A stretch of 64,000 nucleotides of DNA from Nostoc mirabile CHAB5784 (GCF_020829645.1 NZ_JAIVFS010000020.1:48996-112995); one strand, 5' to 3'; counted from the first letter of the stretch, positions 49,501 to 58,382 are shown. Numbers and translations are program-made. Notes: generated from the letters alone by a model not told the origin.

Positions 49501-51069
49501 AACCCAATCTGGCGTGTTCAGGGTTACAGAGATGCAGAAAAAGGCTTGATTTTAGCCTCTAACTTGCCTGTATATATTAAAGGCGATTTTAATAAACATA
49601 CCGGAGAAGAGTTTAATACAGCTCTAGCTAGTGATTTGGGCAATTTCTACTCTCGCACTGCATCAGACCGTAATAAAAACTTTGCTTGTCGTAGTGGTGA
49701 CGCTAGACTACCAAACTGTACCACTGGGGACGAATGGCGACCTGCCAGCGTGTTGTCAGATGCCATCACACTTCTTTCTAATAACTTCACGTTAGGCTAC
49801 CGCAGCGATGGAGACTATGACCTAAATAATAACTTGGGTGATACTAATTCCATTACCGCATTTCAAAACAATGGGTTTGCTACCAACAACGCTAATGTCG
49901 TCAATGCTTCCTGGTATGGTACTGACGGCTTGCCCAAAGACCTTGATGGTAATACAACTAATGGTATGCAAGGTAGTTCTTACCTCAATAACTTTGTTAC
50001 ACCCATCCAGCGAAGGAAAAATGCCCCAGAGTATTTAATGGAGGTCTGTCCGAAACTGCCTGTTTCAGCTTGCGATCCGGGTACTGATTGGTATGTAACA
50101 GTACCCGCTGATGGTGGTCTAAAAGCCTCTGATATTCCTAACGCTACTGTCAGTTTTTCTCTTGCTACCCATAAAGCAGGTACAACTGTACAATTACCGA
50201 CTGATTCTAAATATCTAGGCTATCCTCGACGTGTTGCCTTTCTCCGTAATGCATCTGGAGTACTGACGGTTGATGGTAATAAACCAACCATTATAGGTAT
50301 CAAGAGTGGCGCAATAACTCAATTTCCATTGAGTAGTTTTGATACTAATAGACCAGATTCCAAAGATAATGCTCTATGGTTCCGAACAACTGCTACTAAT
50401 GACGATACTAAACCGCCAAAGGTTACTCTAAGCTCAGATCCAAGCGCTCATCAACCAATTTTATCGCCAGTTTTACAAATTCAAGTGGCTTTTGGCACTG
50501 ATGAAAATGCATCACCAACATCAATTAGCAGAATAGGCCCTAGTAATACACAGGATAGTAACTGGATACAACATGCAAAAAGTACCACCTTTAACTTAGC
50601 CGCAGCAGGCGGAGACACCCCAGCTCGTCCTACAGAAGATAATGGTGGTTTACACAACTTTGTCCGCCTTTTGGAAAATTGGAACCCAACTGGCGACCTA
50701 AACGCAGCTATTCCAGCTATAATTAATGGCTCTTTTATCCAAAGAACTCGTAGTGTCTATGCTACTGCACCATTTGTAGCATACTTAAGTTCTGGCTCAT
50801 CTATCGCACCATATCCGATCGCTAATGCTAGTGGTCAAGTACCTTTTTATCAAGCTCCTAAACGGCAGTGGGGTTACGATGTTGGCTTGCTGTCGCAATC
50901 ACCAGACGCATTTTCGCAAAAGTTAGCGATAACACCAGATGACAAACCCAATGAATACTTCCGGGAAGTTGGTCGAGATGATGCATGGGTGCAAACATTG
51001 TTGTGTGCCAAAAAAGTCTCCGACAGTAGTTATGCCGTCGATGCCGATCAACGTCCTAGCTGTAGTTAA
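46552..51069 (+). CDS. hpsA: Hormogonium polysaccharide biosynthesis protein HpsA
   Basis: Giant protein of the gliding-polysaccharide system of Nostoc hormogonia, needed with pseudopilins HpsB-D for motility. The 1505 residues start MSRKNQPVKAIKKTFKQISK. A prepilin-like segment follows, with a basic run RRRRGSENAG then GFLLPTVAMVSLVVVLLTTA (about residues 45-75), so it resembles a PilX-type minor pilin fused to a very large exported Ser/Thr/Asn-rich body. The body has no enzyme motif that I recognise; paired Cys (for example CRSGDARLPNC) may form disulphides. An upstream ATG at 46513 adds 13 codons; GGGAAG before 46552 favours the later start. First gene of an 11-gene co-oriented cluster. 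Confidence 0.93.
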   Translation: MSRKNQPVKAIKKTFKQISKQLLSAINRQIIWLLRTVFGTRRRRGSENAGFLLPTVAMVSLVVVLLTTAILFRSFERSKNASNVRVNEAVFNAAAPAIDRARAKLDKLFNDPKLPRATPSDIALESTLTNSLKEYTFGDETQLNLNYTGQTALQTAWMFPIDTDNNGKFDSYTLYGIYFRNPPISSGTYSRARNPLEARTPPMTSGSISNGCEDTLGTSATLVGSTGWFNIASKLKKSFFVYTANVPITNTNPPTNYEAFKGNKGFSGLEYQQDRVQLPLVNNAVVFDDDIQLTPGPAFNLNGRILTNSNFLTGSGFQYVTLYQISSKNSCFYDDDNAKIIVGGNLSGGGFTADGDFNNTTGVHLFQGQGIDPTQTLGVKDNKSITETPKNIAYNSLAYVERINLLVQKQITNAPSTDPQEVKDGITQQLEVLNLTTSTVTTTQQTTIRNNQLGLYFKKRTRRVPYAEVPFGVNGTGTYTINSTTLLQGSGDSLRPPDTWVYPFDPSDGQTKTNYSNLTLNINNSKLLPSATETSKQQQLGKEQYVGDRILLGNNLPALWWNETTFIGSDSTDTQNLTNINWDDGTGTRNRRSRVQQLADLGTVERDGDWESAAATVPTTPQDPVGGLRVVTGAGIYLPHNYTVSSPKADLDTAAAATNRIWSDMMPVPNSIGINGDKSIQDTQNSNIVLPNTSYTPYLRMRATAVYHYQASGYNAATPTPIACISSFYDPTNSTKATNLAALPYNNTGGNSHNGIVYAAPTKAVSDYSDLLNYQASLRYPNGRLVNEVLSTALSKIASSKTLILSEQSAIHTAICAIQILDGTIGNPDATVIPHGAIYETAFLDARQIKAIHKDASTAGVETFTNRDGVNGDGTTGTIANVPDPSAGSSAPDYELAKETRQPLEIRATVLDINKLRTTTYGTATIQEYLIPNSGIIYATRDDALLDLSASSSSGTDAQKTSSPVDFKLDPTRRPNAIMLINGNPIWRVQGYRDAEKGLILASNLPVYIKGDFNKHTGEEFNTALASDLGNFYSRTASDRNKNFACRSGDARLPNCTTGDEWRPASVLSDAITLLSNNFTLGYRSDGDYDLNNNLGDTNSITAFQNNGFATNNANVVNASWYGTDGLPKDLDGNTTNGMQGSSYLNNFVTPIQRRKNAPEYLMEVCPKLPVSACDPGTDWYVTVPADGGLKASDIPNATVSFSLATHKAGTTVQLPTDSKYLGYPRRVAFLRNASGVLTVDGNKPTIIGIKSGAITQFPLSSFDTNRPDSKDNALWFRTTATNDDTKPPKVTLSSDPSAHQPILSPVLQIQVAFGTDENASPTSISRIGPSNTQDSNWIQHAKSTTFNLAAAGGDTPARPTEDNGGLHNFVRLLENWNPTGDLNAAIPAIINGSFIQRTRSVYATAPFVAYLSSGSSIAPYPIANASGQVPFYQAPKRQWGYDVGLLSQSPDAFSQKLAITPDDKPNEYFREVGRDDAWVQTLLCAKKVSDSSYAVDADQRPSCS

Positions 51070-51098
51070 TCTTTAATTCCTAGAAAGGGTGAGTAACT

Positions 51099-51785
51099 AT
51101 GATTAAGCACAAACAACAGCAAGTAAGTCAACTATGTGATGAGTCTGGTTTCACGATCATTGAGTCGTTGGTAGCAATGCTACTAGTTACTATTTTACTA
51201 GCAGCGATCGCACCTACCATCGTCATTGCAACAGCAACTCGCGTCCAATCAAAACGCGTAGAACAAGCCACACAAGCTGCAAGAAGTTTCATTGACGGTG
51301 TAAAAACGGGAGCAGTGACAGCCCCTACTACCACTACTGCACCCGATGGAACATTAGCTGGCAATTTACTTAACACAAATATGCCACCTCCTACATCATC
51401 AACATCGTTATATTGCGTGACAAAAAACGCAAGCAACAACCTAATTATTAGTACAACAGCCTGTACAAACATCCTATTTTACATTCAGGCTAAAACAATT
51501 ACAGTAACCACAAGCACCCCAATTGATAGCACAGGTATACCAAAGGATGGTTATCGTCTAGGAATTCGGATTTATCGGTCAGATATTGACTTTACTAAAC
51601 CTATCTATCCTAGCGACAGTAGTAACCGAAAAACACAAAACACTTTCACTGGAACTTTGGGCGATCGTCAATCCCCATTAGTGGAAATGACCACTGAAAT
51701 TGGTTCTAGAAATACTTCCTTCAATGCTCTGTGTCAGCGTCTTGCTATTACTAGCAGCACTACTAGTAACAGCACTTGTAATTAA
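51099..51785 (+). CDS. hpsB: Hormogonium polysaccharide secretion pseudopilin HpsB
   Basis: Type II/IV pseudopilin of 228 residues. The N-terminus has a prepilin peptidase site and hydrophobic helix: DESGFTIIESLVAMLLVTIL (Gly 22 to Phe 23 region, with Glu at +5), continuing into LAAIAPTIVIATATRVQS. The C-terminal half is Thr/Ser-rich with two Cys pairs. It begins 30 bases after hpsA with a good AGAAAGGGTG ribosome site, so it is likely co-transcribed. Role: part of the pilus-like machine that exports the hormogonium polysaccharide. Confidence 0.92.
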   Translation: MIKHKQQQVSQLCDESGFTIIESLVAMLLVTILLAAIAPTIVIATATRVQSKRVEQATQAARSFIDGVKTGAVTAPTTTTAPDGTLAGNLLNTNMPPPTSSTSLYCVTKNASNNLIISTTACTNILFYIQAKTITVTTSTPIDSTGIPKDGYRLGIRIYRSDIDFTKPIYPSDSSNRKTQNTFTGTLGDRQSPLVEMTTEIGSRNTSFNALCQRLAITSSTTSNSTCN

Positions 51786-52089
51786 TTCCTGTGCAGTGAG
51801 GTTGGAAGCTGACTTTTCACGTTATGTGGATGGAAAACCAACGTGAAATCTAATCCCTTAGCCCCTTTCTCTACAAGGAAAGGGGGGAAAATTCAAAGCC
51901 TCTCTCCTTTTAGGAGAGAGGTTTGGAGAGAGGTTTTCCAGATCCCGTGAAAAGCCAGGATTGTAAAGATATAACTTTCAAGACGGTGATCATTCTATAA
52001 CCGTAATGGTTAACATTCTGAATATATAGTATACCAGTACACCACCATTCACTAGATGTATTTCTATTACTAAGAAGCAGACCGTAGTT
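51786..52089. other. Gap between hpsB and hpsC with MITE-like repeat
   Basis: An element with ends GCTGACTTTTCACG (51808) and CGTGAAAAGCCAGG (ending about 51959) fills the first half and contains nested CCTTTCTCTACAAGGAAAGG and CCTCTCTCCTTTTAGGAGAG hairpins. The rest is AT-rich leader to hpsC. Confidence 0.65.
51808..51957. mobile_element. MITE-like element splitting hpsB and hpsC
   Basis: Inverted ends GCTGACTTTTCACG / CGTGAAAAGCCAGG about 150 bp apart, with two strong internal hairpins. No clear target duplication. It could end or weaken read-through from hpsA-hpsB. Confidence 0.6.
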
Positions 52090-53097
52090 ATGAAGAATGT
52101 ATTCAGATTTATTCTCAGCATTCAGCTGAAACACTCTAAGTTTGTTCAGCAAGTTCATGGTTTTACCCTGATAGAACTTTTGGTAGCCTTATTGCTGGCA
52201 TTCCTTGTGATTACACCACTGCTAGGATTCATGGTTAATATTCTCAGTACAGATCAGAAGGAGCAAGCAAAAGCAAATTCTGAACAAGAAATCCAGACAG
52301 CAGTTAATTACATTGCCAATGATTTACAACAAGCTGTCTACATATATGATCAAACTGCACTGACTACCAATTCAAACACTGTCCCAGCAAGCTCAGGAAT
52401 TCAAGACCAAATACCACCTGTTAAAAAAGCTGGTGTTTGCGATTCTTCTGATACTACTGTTACTTGTAAACCAATTCTCGTATTTTGGAAACGTAAGTTT
52501 CTCCAAGATGGGGTTATACTTTCCAGCAGCACTACAACAGATACAAAAGATGATACTTTTGTTTACTCACTAGTTGCCTACTATTTAATCAAAGATAGTA
52601 ATACTACTTGGTCAAAAGCGGCTCGTATTGCCAGATTTGAAATTAGTGATGGAGTTCTGGCTCCTGGCGGTGTCAGTTGTGGTACTGACTATCCCAATGA
52701 TAAATATATTAACCTCACCAACTGCCCCGATAAAGGTTTTCAGCGTTTTAACCTGAATTTACCAGGTGCCGCAGGTATAAAAAATCAAATGAATTCATGG
52801 AAAACAGCCTCGTCAGCTTACACTCAACAACCTTTAGTATTAATTGATTTTATTGATCAAACTTCTATTGGTTCAACAACTCTTACTTGCCCCACTGGAA
52901 CAACACTTAACTCAGGTAGTTTTATGGGCTTTTATACTTGCGTTGATGTTGCCAACACGACAGCACAGGTGTTTTTACGAGGCAATGCACTAGCTCGGTT
53001 GCAAAATAGCAATTTCGATTACTCTTCAAATAACCAAACTTACTTTCCGACAGCAAGTGTCCGCGTGCAGGGACGTGGATATTTATATAGTAAATAA
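52090..53097 (+). CDS. hpsC: Hormogonium polysaccharide secretion pseudopilin HpsC
   Basis: GspJ/PilW-like pseudopilin of 335 residues. The prepilin signature is VHGFTLIELLVALLLAFLVI (about residues 22-41), with Gly before Phe and Glu at +5, then TPLLGFMVNILSTDQKEQAK. The C-terminal region is Cys-containing (CDSSDTTVTCK; CGTDYPNDK; LTNCPDKG), a likely disulphide-stabilised periplasmic domain. It is in the position of hpsC after hpsB, but a 300-base repeat-containing gap separates the two. Confidence 0.91.
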   Translation: MKNVFRFILSIQLKHSKFVQQVHGFTLIELLVALLLAFLVITPLLGFMVNILSTDQKEQAKANSEQEIQTAVNYIANDLQQAVYIYDQTALTTNSNTVPASSGIQDQIPPVKKAGVCDSSDTTVTCKPILVFWKRKFLQDGVILSSSTTTDTKDDTFVYSLVAYYLIKDSNTTWSKAARIARFEISDGVLAPGGVSCGTDYPNDKYINLTNCPDKGFQRFNLNLPGAAGIKNQMNSWKTASSAYTQQPLVLIDFIDQTSIGSTTLTCPTGTTLNSGSFMGFYTCVDVANTTAQVFLRGNALARLQNSNFDYSSNNQTYFPTASVRVQGRGYLYSK

Positions 53098-53134
53098 ACT
53101 TCAGAATAAACAACACAACTAATAGTGGGGCATT

Positions 53135-53803
53135 ATGGGCAACCTAACTTTAAAGTTATTCCACACTAGGATGTGTAATAAAAATACCAAAGAGCGATTT
53201 CATTTTCAAGACGATGCTGGTTTTACTTTAATAGAAGTGATCGTAGTAGCGCTAATGATCGGAATTTTAGCAGCGATCGCAGCACCTAGTTGGGTTGCCT
53301 TTGTAAATAGACAGAAGGTAAATAAAGCTAACGACGCCGTTTTAGCCGCACTGCAAGAAGCACAGCGCGAAGCTAAAAACAAAAAACTTAGCTATAGTGT
53401 CAGTTTTCAGAAAAACAACACAACCCAAAATGTAGAGGTTGCTATTTATCGTACCGATGCTGTAATTAGCACATGGACATGGAAACCTTTAGGGGCGGAT
53501 GTAGGCGTTAGCTCTGATCAATTTTTGCTAGGTACAAATCTCAGTGGCGAAAACACTGCTGCTTCATCTGTATCCTACACTTTAAGTGCATCAAAAAAAA
53601 TTACCTTTGACTATATGGGGGCTTTACCCAATGCAAGCTTTGGAACAGCTATAGCCCCTTCGACAGAGCCACCTGGGTTAAAAATAGTGGTAGCTGTACT
53701 AAGTTCTGCAAATTCTACATCGCCTAGTAGTGTAAAACGATGCGTCATTGTGAAAACTCTTTTAGGATCATTGCTCACAGCAAAAGACAATGAATGCAGT
53801 TAA
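53135..53803 (+). CDS. hpsD: Hormogonium polysaccharide secretion pseudopilin HpsD (GspH/FimT type)
   Basis: Pseudopilin of 222 residues of the GspH/FimT type. The N-terminus has DDAGFTLIEVIVVALMIGIL then AAIAAPSWVAFVNRQKVNKA, the classical prepilin peptidase site and helix; the C-terminal body ends in CVIVKTLLGSLLTAKDNECS, a shared GspH feature with a Cys pair. It follows hpsC by 37 bases and is the end of the first transcription block, as a large stem-loop lies 50 bases downstream. It is similar in architecture to HpsH (57008-57664). Confidence 0.88.
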   Translation: MGNLTLKLFHTRMCNKNTKERFHFQDDAGFTLIEVIVVALMIGILAAIAAPSWVAFVNRQKVNKANDAVLAALQEAQREAKNKKLSYSVSFQKNNTTQNVEVAIYRTDAVISTWTWKPLGADVGVSSDQFLLGTNLSGENTAASSVSYTLSASKKITFDYMGALPNASFGTAIAPSTEPPGLKIVVAVLSSANSTSPSSVKRCVIVKTLLGSLLTAKDNECS

Positions 53804-53850
53804 GCTTATGTAGTAATCTTTATTTAAAGATACGTGATAGTACTGTATAT

Positions 53851-53895
53851 AAAACTGCACATTGATTGCAAAATTAAAACATTAGGTGCAGTTTT
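53851..53895 (+). terminator. Stem-loop between hpsD and hpsE
   Basis: AAAACTGCAC and its exact inverse GTGCAGTTTT are 25 bases apart, with a further AAACATT / AATGTTT pair nested around. It could terminate hpsA-D or attenuate into hpsE. There is no long T run. Confidence 0.55.
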
Positions 53896-53987
53896 AATGT
53901 TTGATAAATTTATTTAAGAATCGCTGATAAATTAGCCATTGGCTGAACATATTAAAAGCGTCCTAATCAAAATATTCCTTTTGTCAA

Positions 53988-54947
53988 ATGACTGAAAACC
54001 TTGATTTTACTGTAGCTATCCCAACTTATAACGGTGAAAGTCGTTTACCTGAACTACTAGAACGGCTACAAAAACAACTTCACACCGAAAATTTATCTTG
54101 GGAAATTATAGTTGTAGACAACAACAGCACTGATAACACAGCTAAAGTTGTTGAAACCTATCAACAAAATTGGCAGTGTCCTTACCCTTTAAAGTATTGC
54201 TTTGAAGCAAAACAAGGAGCAGCTTATGCTAGAAAAAGGGCAATTGCAGAAGCTAAAGGTAGATTAATAGGTTTTCTAGATGATGACAACTACCCAGTAT
54301 CAAATTGGGTATCCGCAGCTTATGCTTTTGGTGAAAAGTATCTCAAGGCGGGAGCTTATGCCAGCCAAATTCATCCTGACTGGGAAGTAGAACCACCAGA
54401 AAACTTTCAGCGAATTGCTCCATTCTTGGCAATTACAGAGCGAGGTAATTTACCGCTATTATATGAAGCAGCTAAAAAATTACTACCCCCATCTGCCGGA
54501 CTTGTTGTCCGTAAACAAGCCTGGTTAGAAAGTGTACCAGATAATCCTATTTTAACTGGCAGAGTTAAAGGCAATATGCTTACCAGTGAAGACTTAGAAA
54601 TGTTGTCTTACATCCAAAAATCAGGATGGGAGATTTGGTATAACCCTGAAATGGAAGTTTTTCATAAAATACCAAGCTTCCGGTTACAAAAAGACTATCT
54701 AATTCCATTTTTTAGAGGTATTGGACTTAGCCGTTATGTAACTAGAATGGTAAATATAAAACAGGTCTATAGACCTGTTGCTCTTTTAACTTATATGATA
54801 AATGACCTGCGTAAAATTGTTTTACATTTACTCAAATATCGAACTAAGCTAAAGCAAGATTTAGTACTTGCTTGCGAAATGGAACTTTTTTTAAGTAGTT
54901 TCCTTAGCCCTTTTTATCTTTGGAAAAATGGATATTTTAAGAAATAA
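53988..54947 (+). CDS. hpsE: Glycosyltransferase family 2, HpsE
   Basis: Cytoplasmic face GT-A glycosyltransferase of 319 residues, expected to add a sugar to the hormogonium polysaccharide. Signature segments: VAIPTYNGESRLPELLERLQ at the N-terminus, DNNSTDNTAKVV (UDP-sugar site), and the DxD-type FLDDDNYP (about residue 95). ED in LTSEDLEML is the probable catalytic base. Residues beyond 240 are amphipathic (RLQKDYLIPFFRGIGLSRYV). It is a close relative of the next gene in tandem, separated by 21 bases. The product, donor and acceptor are not known from sequence. Confidence 0.9.
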   Translation: MTENLDFTVAIPTYNGESRLPELLERLQKQLHTENLSWEIIVVDNNSTDNTAKVVETYQQNWQCPYPLKYCFEAKQGAAYARKRAIAEAKGRLIGFLDDDNYPVSNWVSAAYAFGEKYLKAGAYASQIHPDWEVEPPENFQRIAPFLAITERGNLPLLYEAAKKLLPPSAGLVVRKQAWLESVPDNPILTGRVKGNMLTSEDLEMLSYIQKSGWEIWYNPEMEVFHKIPSFRLQKDYLIPFFRGIGLSRYVTRMVNIKQVYRPVALLTYMINDLRKIVLHLLKYRTKLKQDLVLACEMELFLSSFLSPFYLWKNGYFKK

Positions 54948-54968
54948 ATTATCAAAATATTAGATATT

Positions 54969-55961
54969 ATGACTGAATTAGCCGTTAAAAATTTAGATGT
55001 TAGCGTAGCCATTCCTGCATATAATGGGGCAACTCGCTTACCTAAAATTTTAGATAAACTCTTAAGCCAGACAGGAGTAGAACAACTTAGCTGGGAAATT
55101 ATTATTGTAGATAACAATAGTTCTGATAACACATCTGAAATCATCCAGAAATACCAAAAAATATATGATGGAAACTGTCATTTAAGATATTTTTTAGAAA
55201 CCGAACAGGGAGCAGCATTTGCACGACTGAGGGCAGTACGTGAAGCAAGAGGGGAGCTAATCGCATTTTTAGATGATGATAACTTACCTGCTCCTGATTG
55301 GTTATCAGAAGCATATAGCTTTGGATTAGAGCATCCTCAAGCAGGTGCTTGGAGTGGACAGATTCATGGTGATTTTGAAGTAAAGCCGCCAGAAAACTTT
55401 GAAAGAATTCAAGCTTTCTTAGCTATCAGAGAACATGGCTCAAATCCACATTTATTTGATGCAGATAATTTAAGGCTTCCTCCTGGTGCAGCGCTTGTTG
55501 TCAGGAAAAAAGCATGGCGTGAAAATGTACCACAACGACCTAATTTAAGTGGTAAATTACCCGGTATTTTGGTGCAGGGTGATGACTATGAACCATTACT
55601 TTATATACATTATGCAGGCTGGCAAATTTGGTATAACCCTGCTATGCATACTTATCATCAAATACCACATTGGCGACTTGAGAGAGATTATCTCCTAACT
55701 TTGGCCCGCGGCTGTGGGTTGTGTATTTTCCAGCTACGCTTGATAAATACTAAAAAGTGGCAAAAACCGATAGTTTTTGTGAAAACTATCTTAGGGAATT
55801 TACGCCGAGTATTACAGCATCTCATTCAGTATAGAGGGCAATTTAAAAATAATCTAATTCCCATTTTTGAGATGGAGTTTTATTTGGCTAGTATGATGAG
55901 TCCTTTTTACTACTTTAAATGTAATTTAGACAGAGTATTAAAAAATAAAATAGCTCAATAG
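54969..55961 (+). CDS. hpsF: Glycosyltransferase family 2, HpsF
   Basis: GT2 enzyme of 330 residues, a tandem paralogue of HpsE: the two share VAIPxYNGxxRLP, LSWEII, DNNSxDNT, FLDDDN and REHG-type segments through the whole catalytic domain. DxD is FLDDDNLP and the acidic catalytic motif is QGDDYEPLLYI. Sits 21 bases after hpsE and only 1 base before hpsG, so translation is likely coupled. It would add a second sugar in the same repeat unit, which is inference. Confidence 0.9.
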   Translation: MTELAVKNLDVSVAIPAYNGATRLPKILDKLLSQTGVEQLSWEIIIVDNNSSDNTSEIIQKYQKIYDGNCHLRYFLETEQGAAFARLRAVREARGELIAFLDDDNLPAPDWLSEAYSFGLEHPQAGAWSGQIHGDFEVKPPENFERIQAFLAIREHGSNPHLFDADNLRLPPGAALVVRKKAWRENVPQRPNLSGKLPGILVQGDDYEPLLYIHYAGWQIWYNPAMHTYHQIPHWRLERDYLLTLARGCGLCIFQLRLINTKKWQKPIVFVKTILGNLRRVLQHLIQYRGQFKNNLIPIFEMEFYLASMMSPFYYFKCNLDRVLKNKIAQ

Positions 55962-55962
55962 A

Positions 55963-57042
55963 ATGATTAAATCTACGAGCAGAAAATTGCCAAAAATTTC
56001 TGTAATCATCCCTGCTTATAATAGTGAAAAAACTATTAAGCATACAATTAAATCTGTTTTAAATCAAACTTTTTCTGACCTAGAATTAATTGTAATTAAT
56101 GATGGTTCGCAAGATTCAACAATAGAAGTTATTGCAGAAATTCAAGACTCACTAATAAAAGTATTTTCTTACCCTAATGCTGGCGGGAATGTCAGCCGTA
56201 ACCGAGGTCTACACCTTGCAGTTGGAGAATTTGTTAGTTTCTTAGATGCAGATGATCTTTGGACACCTGATAAACTTCAGTCTCAGTTAAAGGCTCTGCA
56301 AGAAAATGTTACTGCGAAAGTTGCTTACAGTTGGACTGATTATATTGATGAAAATGGTGAATTCATACTTTCAGGCAAGCGCGTTAATTTAAATGGAAAT
56401 GTTTATGAAAGTTTGTTAATAAATAACTTCCTAGAGAATGGTTCCAATCCTTTAATTTGTAGAAAAGCTTTAATTAAATTAGGTGGCTTTGACGAATCTC
56501 TAAGTGCGGCTCAGGATTGGGATATGTGGCTGCGATTAGCTTCTAAGTTTGATTTTATATGTGTGCCATCTGTACAAATCTTATATCGTATAAGTGCTAA
56601 TTCTGTTTCTTCCAATCTTGTCAGACAGGAAAAATCCTGCCTGCAAGTGCTTGAAAAAGCTTACAAGGAAAGACCCTCTCTAGGAGATGCTACGCGAACG
56701 ACACTAAAGCATAGTTGGAATATGAGCCTAGCAAATTTATACAAATACTTGACCTGCAAAGCGCTACAAAAGCCATTTAACAGAAAAAAAGGTTTAGCAG
56801 CTGCTATATTTTTGTGGAAGTATTTTCTTTATGACCCTTCAAGACTTCAGAATATAAATTTCACCTTAAAACTGTCATTGAAAATTGTCATAGTCCTTAT
56901 AGTACCTACCTTGCTAGACAGTATTACTAACCAGCGCGAAGTAAGAAGGCAAAAAGCTGAAACATTGCTCAACGACTGGGTAGTTGAAAAGCGATCAGAA
57001 GACAAAAATGGATATCCGGGTGCAGTTACCGTTTCTAGTTAA
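55963..57042 (+). CDS. hpsG: Glycosyltransferase family 2, HpsG
   Basis: GT2 enzyme of 359 residues of a different branch from HpsE/F. Motifs: ISVIIPAYNSEKTIKHTIKS, NDGSQDST, FLDADDLW (DxD, about residue 96), and the acceptor-loop AAQDWDMWLRL with the conserved ED-like QDWD. A C-terminal hydrophobic stretch (FTLKLSLKIVIVLIVPTLLD) suggests membrane contact. The last 35 bases overlap the start of hpsH, which is one more sign of an operon. Confidence 0.9.
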   Translation: MIKSTSRKLPKISVIIPAYNSEKTIKHTIKSVLNQTFSDLELIVINDGSQDSTIEVIAEIQDSLIKVFSYPNAGGNVSRNRGLHLAVGEFVSFLDADDLWTPDKLQSQLKALQENVTAKVAYSWTDYIDENGEFILSGKRVNLNGNVYESLLINNFLENGSNPLICRKALIKLGGFDESLSAAQDWDMWLRLASKFDFICVPSVQILYRISANSVSSNLVRQEKSCLQVLEKAYKERPSLGDATRTTLKHSWNMSLANLYKYLTCKALQKPFNRKKGLAAAIFLWKYFLYDPSRLQNINFTLKLSLKIVIVLIVPTLLDSITNQREVRRQKAETLLNDWVVEKRSEDKNGYPGAVTVSS

Positions 57043-57664
57043 TTCAAAAAATATCTTGAATAAGGATTCCAGTAGTGGTTTTACACTATTAGAAACTTTA
57101 GTAGTTGTTTCATTAATTGGTATATTAGCCACGCTGGCAATACCTAACTGGCTGGCTTTTGTGGAAACTCGCCGTCTCAACACTGCCCAAAACCAAGTTT
57201 ACCTTGCTATGCACCAAGCTCGAAGCCAAGCCACCAAGGAAAAATTAACTAGGCAAGCCAGTTTTCGCATACAAAATGGTGTCGTGCAATGGGCAGTTCA
57301 TCAAGCAGAAACAGGACAATTCATTCCTGATGCTGTTAAAAACAATAGCAGCCTATGGTATAACCTTGACGCAAGTACTCGCATTGATGAAGAGGAAAAT
57401 AATAAAGGAAAAAAAGAAACAACTTTACGAAAACAGACTTCACAGCAAGTATGGCGAGTTTTATTTAACTACCAAGGTTGTCCTATCTATGAAGTTGGAG
57501 ATGAGTGTATTAACACATCACTAAGAACACTTGGACAGATAACTCTATACAGCCAAAATAATGTAAAGACTAAGCGTTGCGTCTATGTCTCTACGATTTT
57601 AGGGGCAATAAAAACTGGAAAATCTCATCTCAGAGCCAACGAAAACGACAAGTATTGCTATTAA
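57008..57664 (+). CDS. hpsH: Pseudopilin HpsH (GspH/FimT type)
   Basis: Pseudopilin of 218 residues. Prepilin site and helix: SSSGFTLLETLVVVSLIGIL then ATLAIPNWLAFVETRRLN. The body has a GspH-like end CVYVSTILGAIKTG. The ATG at 57008 lies inside hpsG (35-base overlap); the frame opens 24 bases earlier at a TTG. It is the fourth pseudopilin gene in the locus, placed among the glycosyltransferase genes, consistent with a coupled synthesis-secretion system. Confidence 0.88.
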   Translation: MDIRVQLPFLVNSKNILNKDSSSGFTLLETLVVVSLIGILATLAIPNWLAFVETRRLNTAQNQVYLAMHQARSQATKEKLTRQASFRIQNGVVQWAVHQAETGQFIPDAVKNNSSLWYNLDASTRIDEEENNKGKKETTLRKQTSQQVWRVLFNYQGCPIYEVGDECINTSLRTLGQITLYSQNNVKTKRCVYVSTILGAIKTGKSHLRANENDKYCY

Positions 57665-57696
57665 GATATTTTTAGTTTATTCAAATAAGGTATTGT

Positions 57697-58344
57697 ATGC
57701 TGAAATTACCAACAAACCCAAAACAGCACCTGATTATTTTCACTCGCTATCCAGAAGCAGGGAAGACTAAAACCAGACTGATACCTGCTTTGGGAACTGT
57801 TGGTGCTGCCAATCTTCAACGGGAAATGACTGAACATACAATATTTCAGGTTCGAGAATTGCAAAAAGCCATTGCCATATCTGTGGAAGTGAGATTTGCA
57901 GGTGGCGATTTGCAACTTATGCAAAACTGGCTGGGGTTGGATTTGGTTTACCAGTCTCAAGGTGAAGGGGATTTAGGTTCGCGGATGGCGCGATCGCTTT
58001 TCGAGGCTTTTCAATCTGATGCCACAAAAGTAATTATCATCGGTACAGATTGTCCTGGAGTCAATGCCCAGATTCTAGAGACAGCCTTTGAAAAGTTACG
58101 CACCTTTGACCTCGTACTTGGCCCTGCGATCGACGGTGGATATTACTTAATTGGGTTGCGGCAACCCATCCCGGAGTTATTCGTTAACATCGAGTGGGGA
58201 ACTGCTCAAGTATTCCAGAAAACCGTGGACATTGCCCAGAAACTTAATTTATCATACGTGAACTTGTTGCCTTTAGCTGATGTTGACCGACCGGAGGATC
58301 TGCCAATTTGGGAACAAGCCCTTGCAAGAAAGATGGAAAAATGA
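57697..58344 (+). CDS. hpsI: TIGR04282/DUF2064 glycosyltransferase-like protein (HpsI position)
   Basis: A 215-residue nucleotidyl-/glycosyltransferase-like GT-A protein of the DUF2064 family (TIGR04282). Visible: LIIFTRYPEAGKTKTRLIPA with a Gly/Lys-rich nucleotide loop, VIIIGTDCPGVNAQILE with the DxxxP metal site, and GPAIDGGYYLIGLR. Its place after hpsH corresponds to hpsI in the N. punctiforme locus. What it transfers is not known. Followed by a long repeat region that separates it from hpsJ. Confidence 0.82.
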   Translation: MLKLPTNPKQHLIIFTRYPEAGKTKTRLIPALGTVGAANLQREMTEHTIFQVRELQKAIAISVEVRFAGGDLQLMQNWLGLDLVYQSQGEGDLGSRMARSLFEAFQSDATKVIIIGTDCPGVNAQILETAFEKLRTFDLVLGPAIDGGYYLIGLRQPIPELFVNIEWGTAQVFQKTVDIAQKLNLSYVNLLPLADVDRPEDLPIWEQALARKMEK

Positions 58345-58382
58345 GGGAGATATAGCGATTTTTATATGGATGCAAAACCCAC

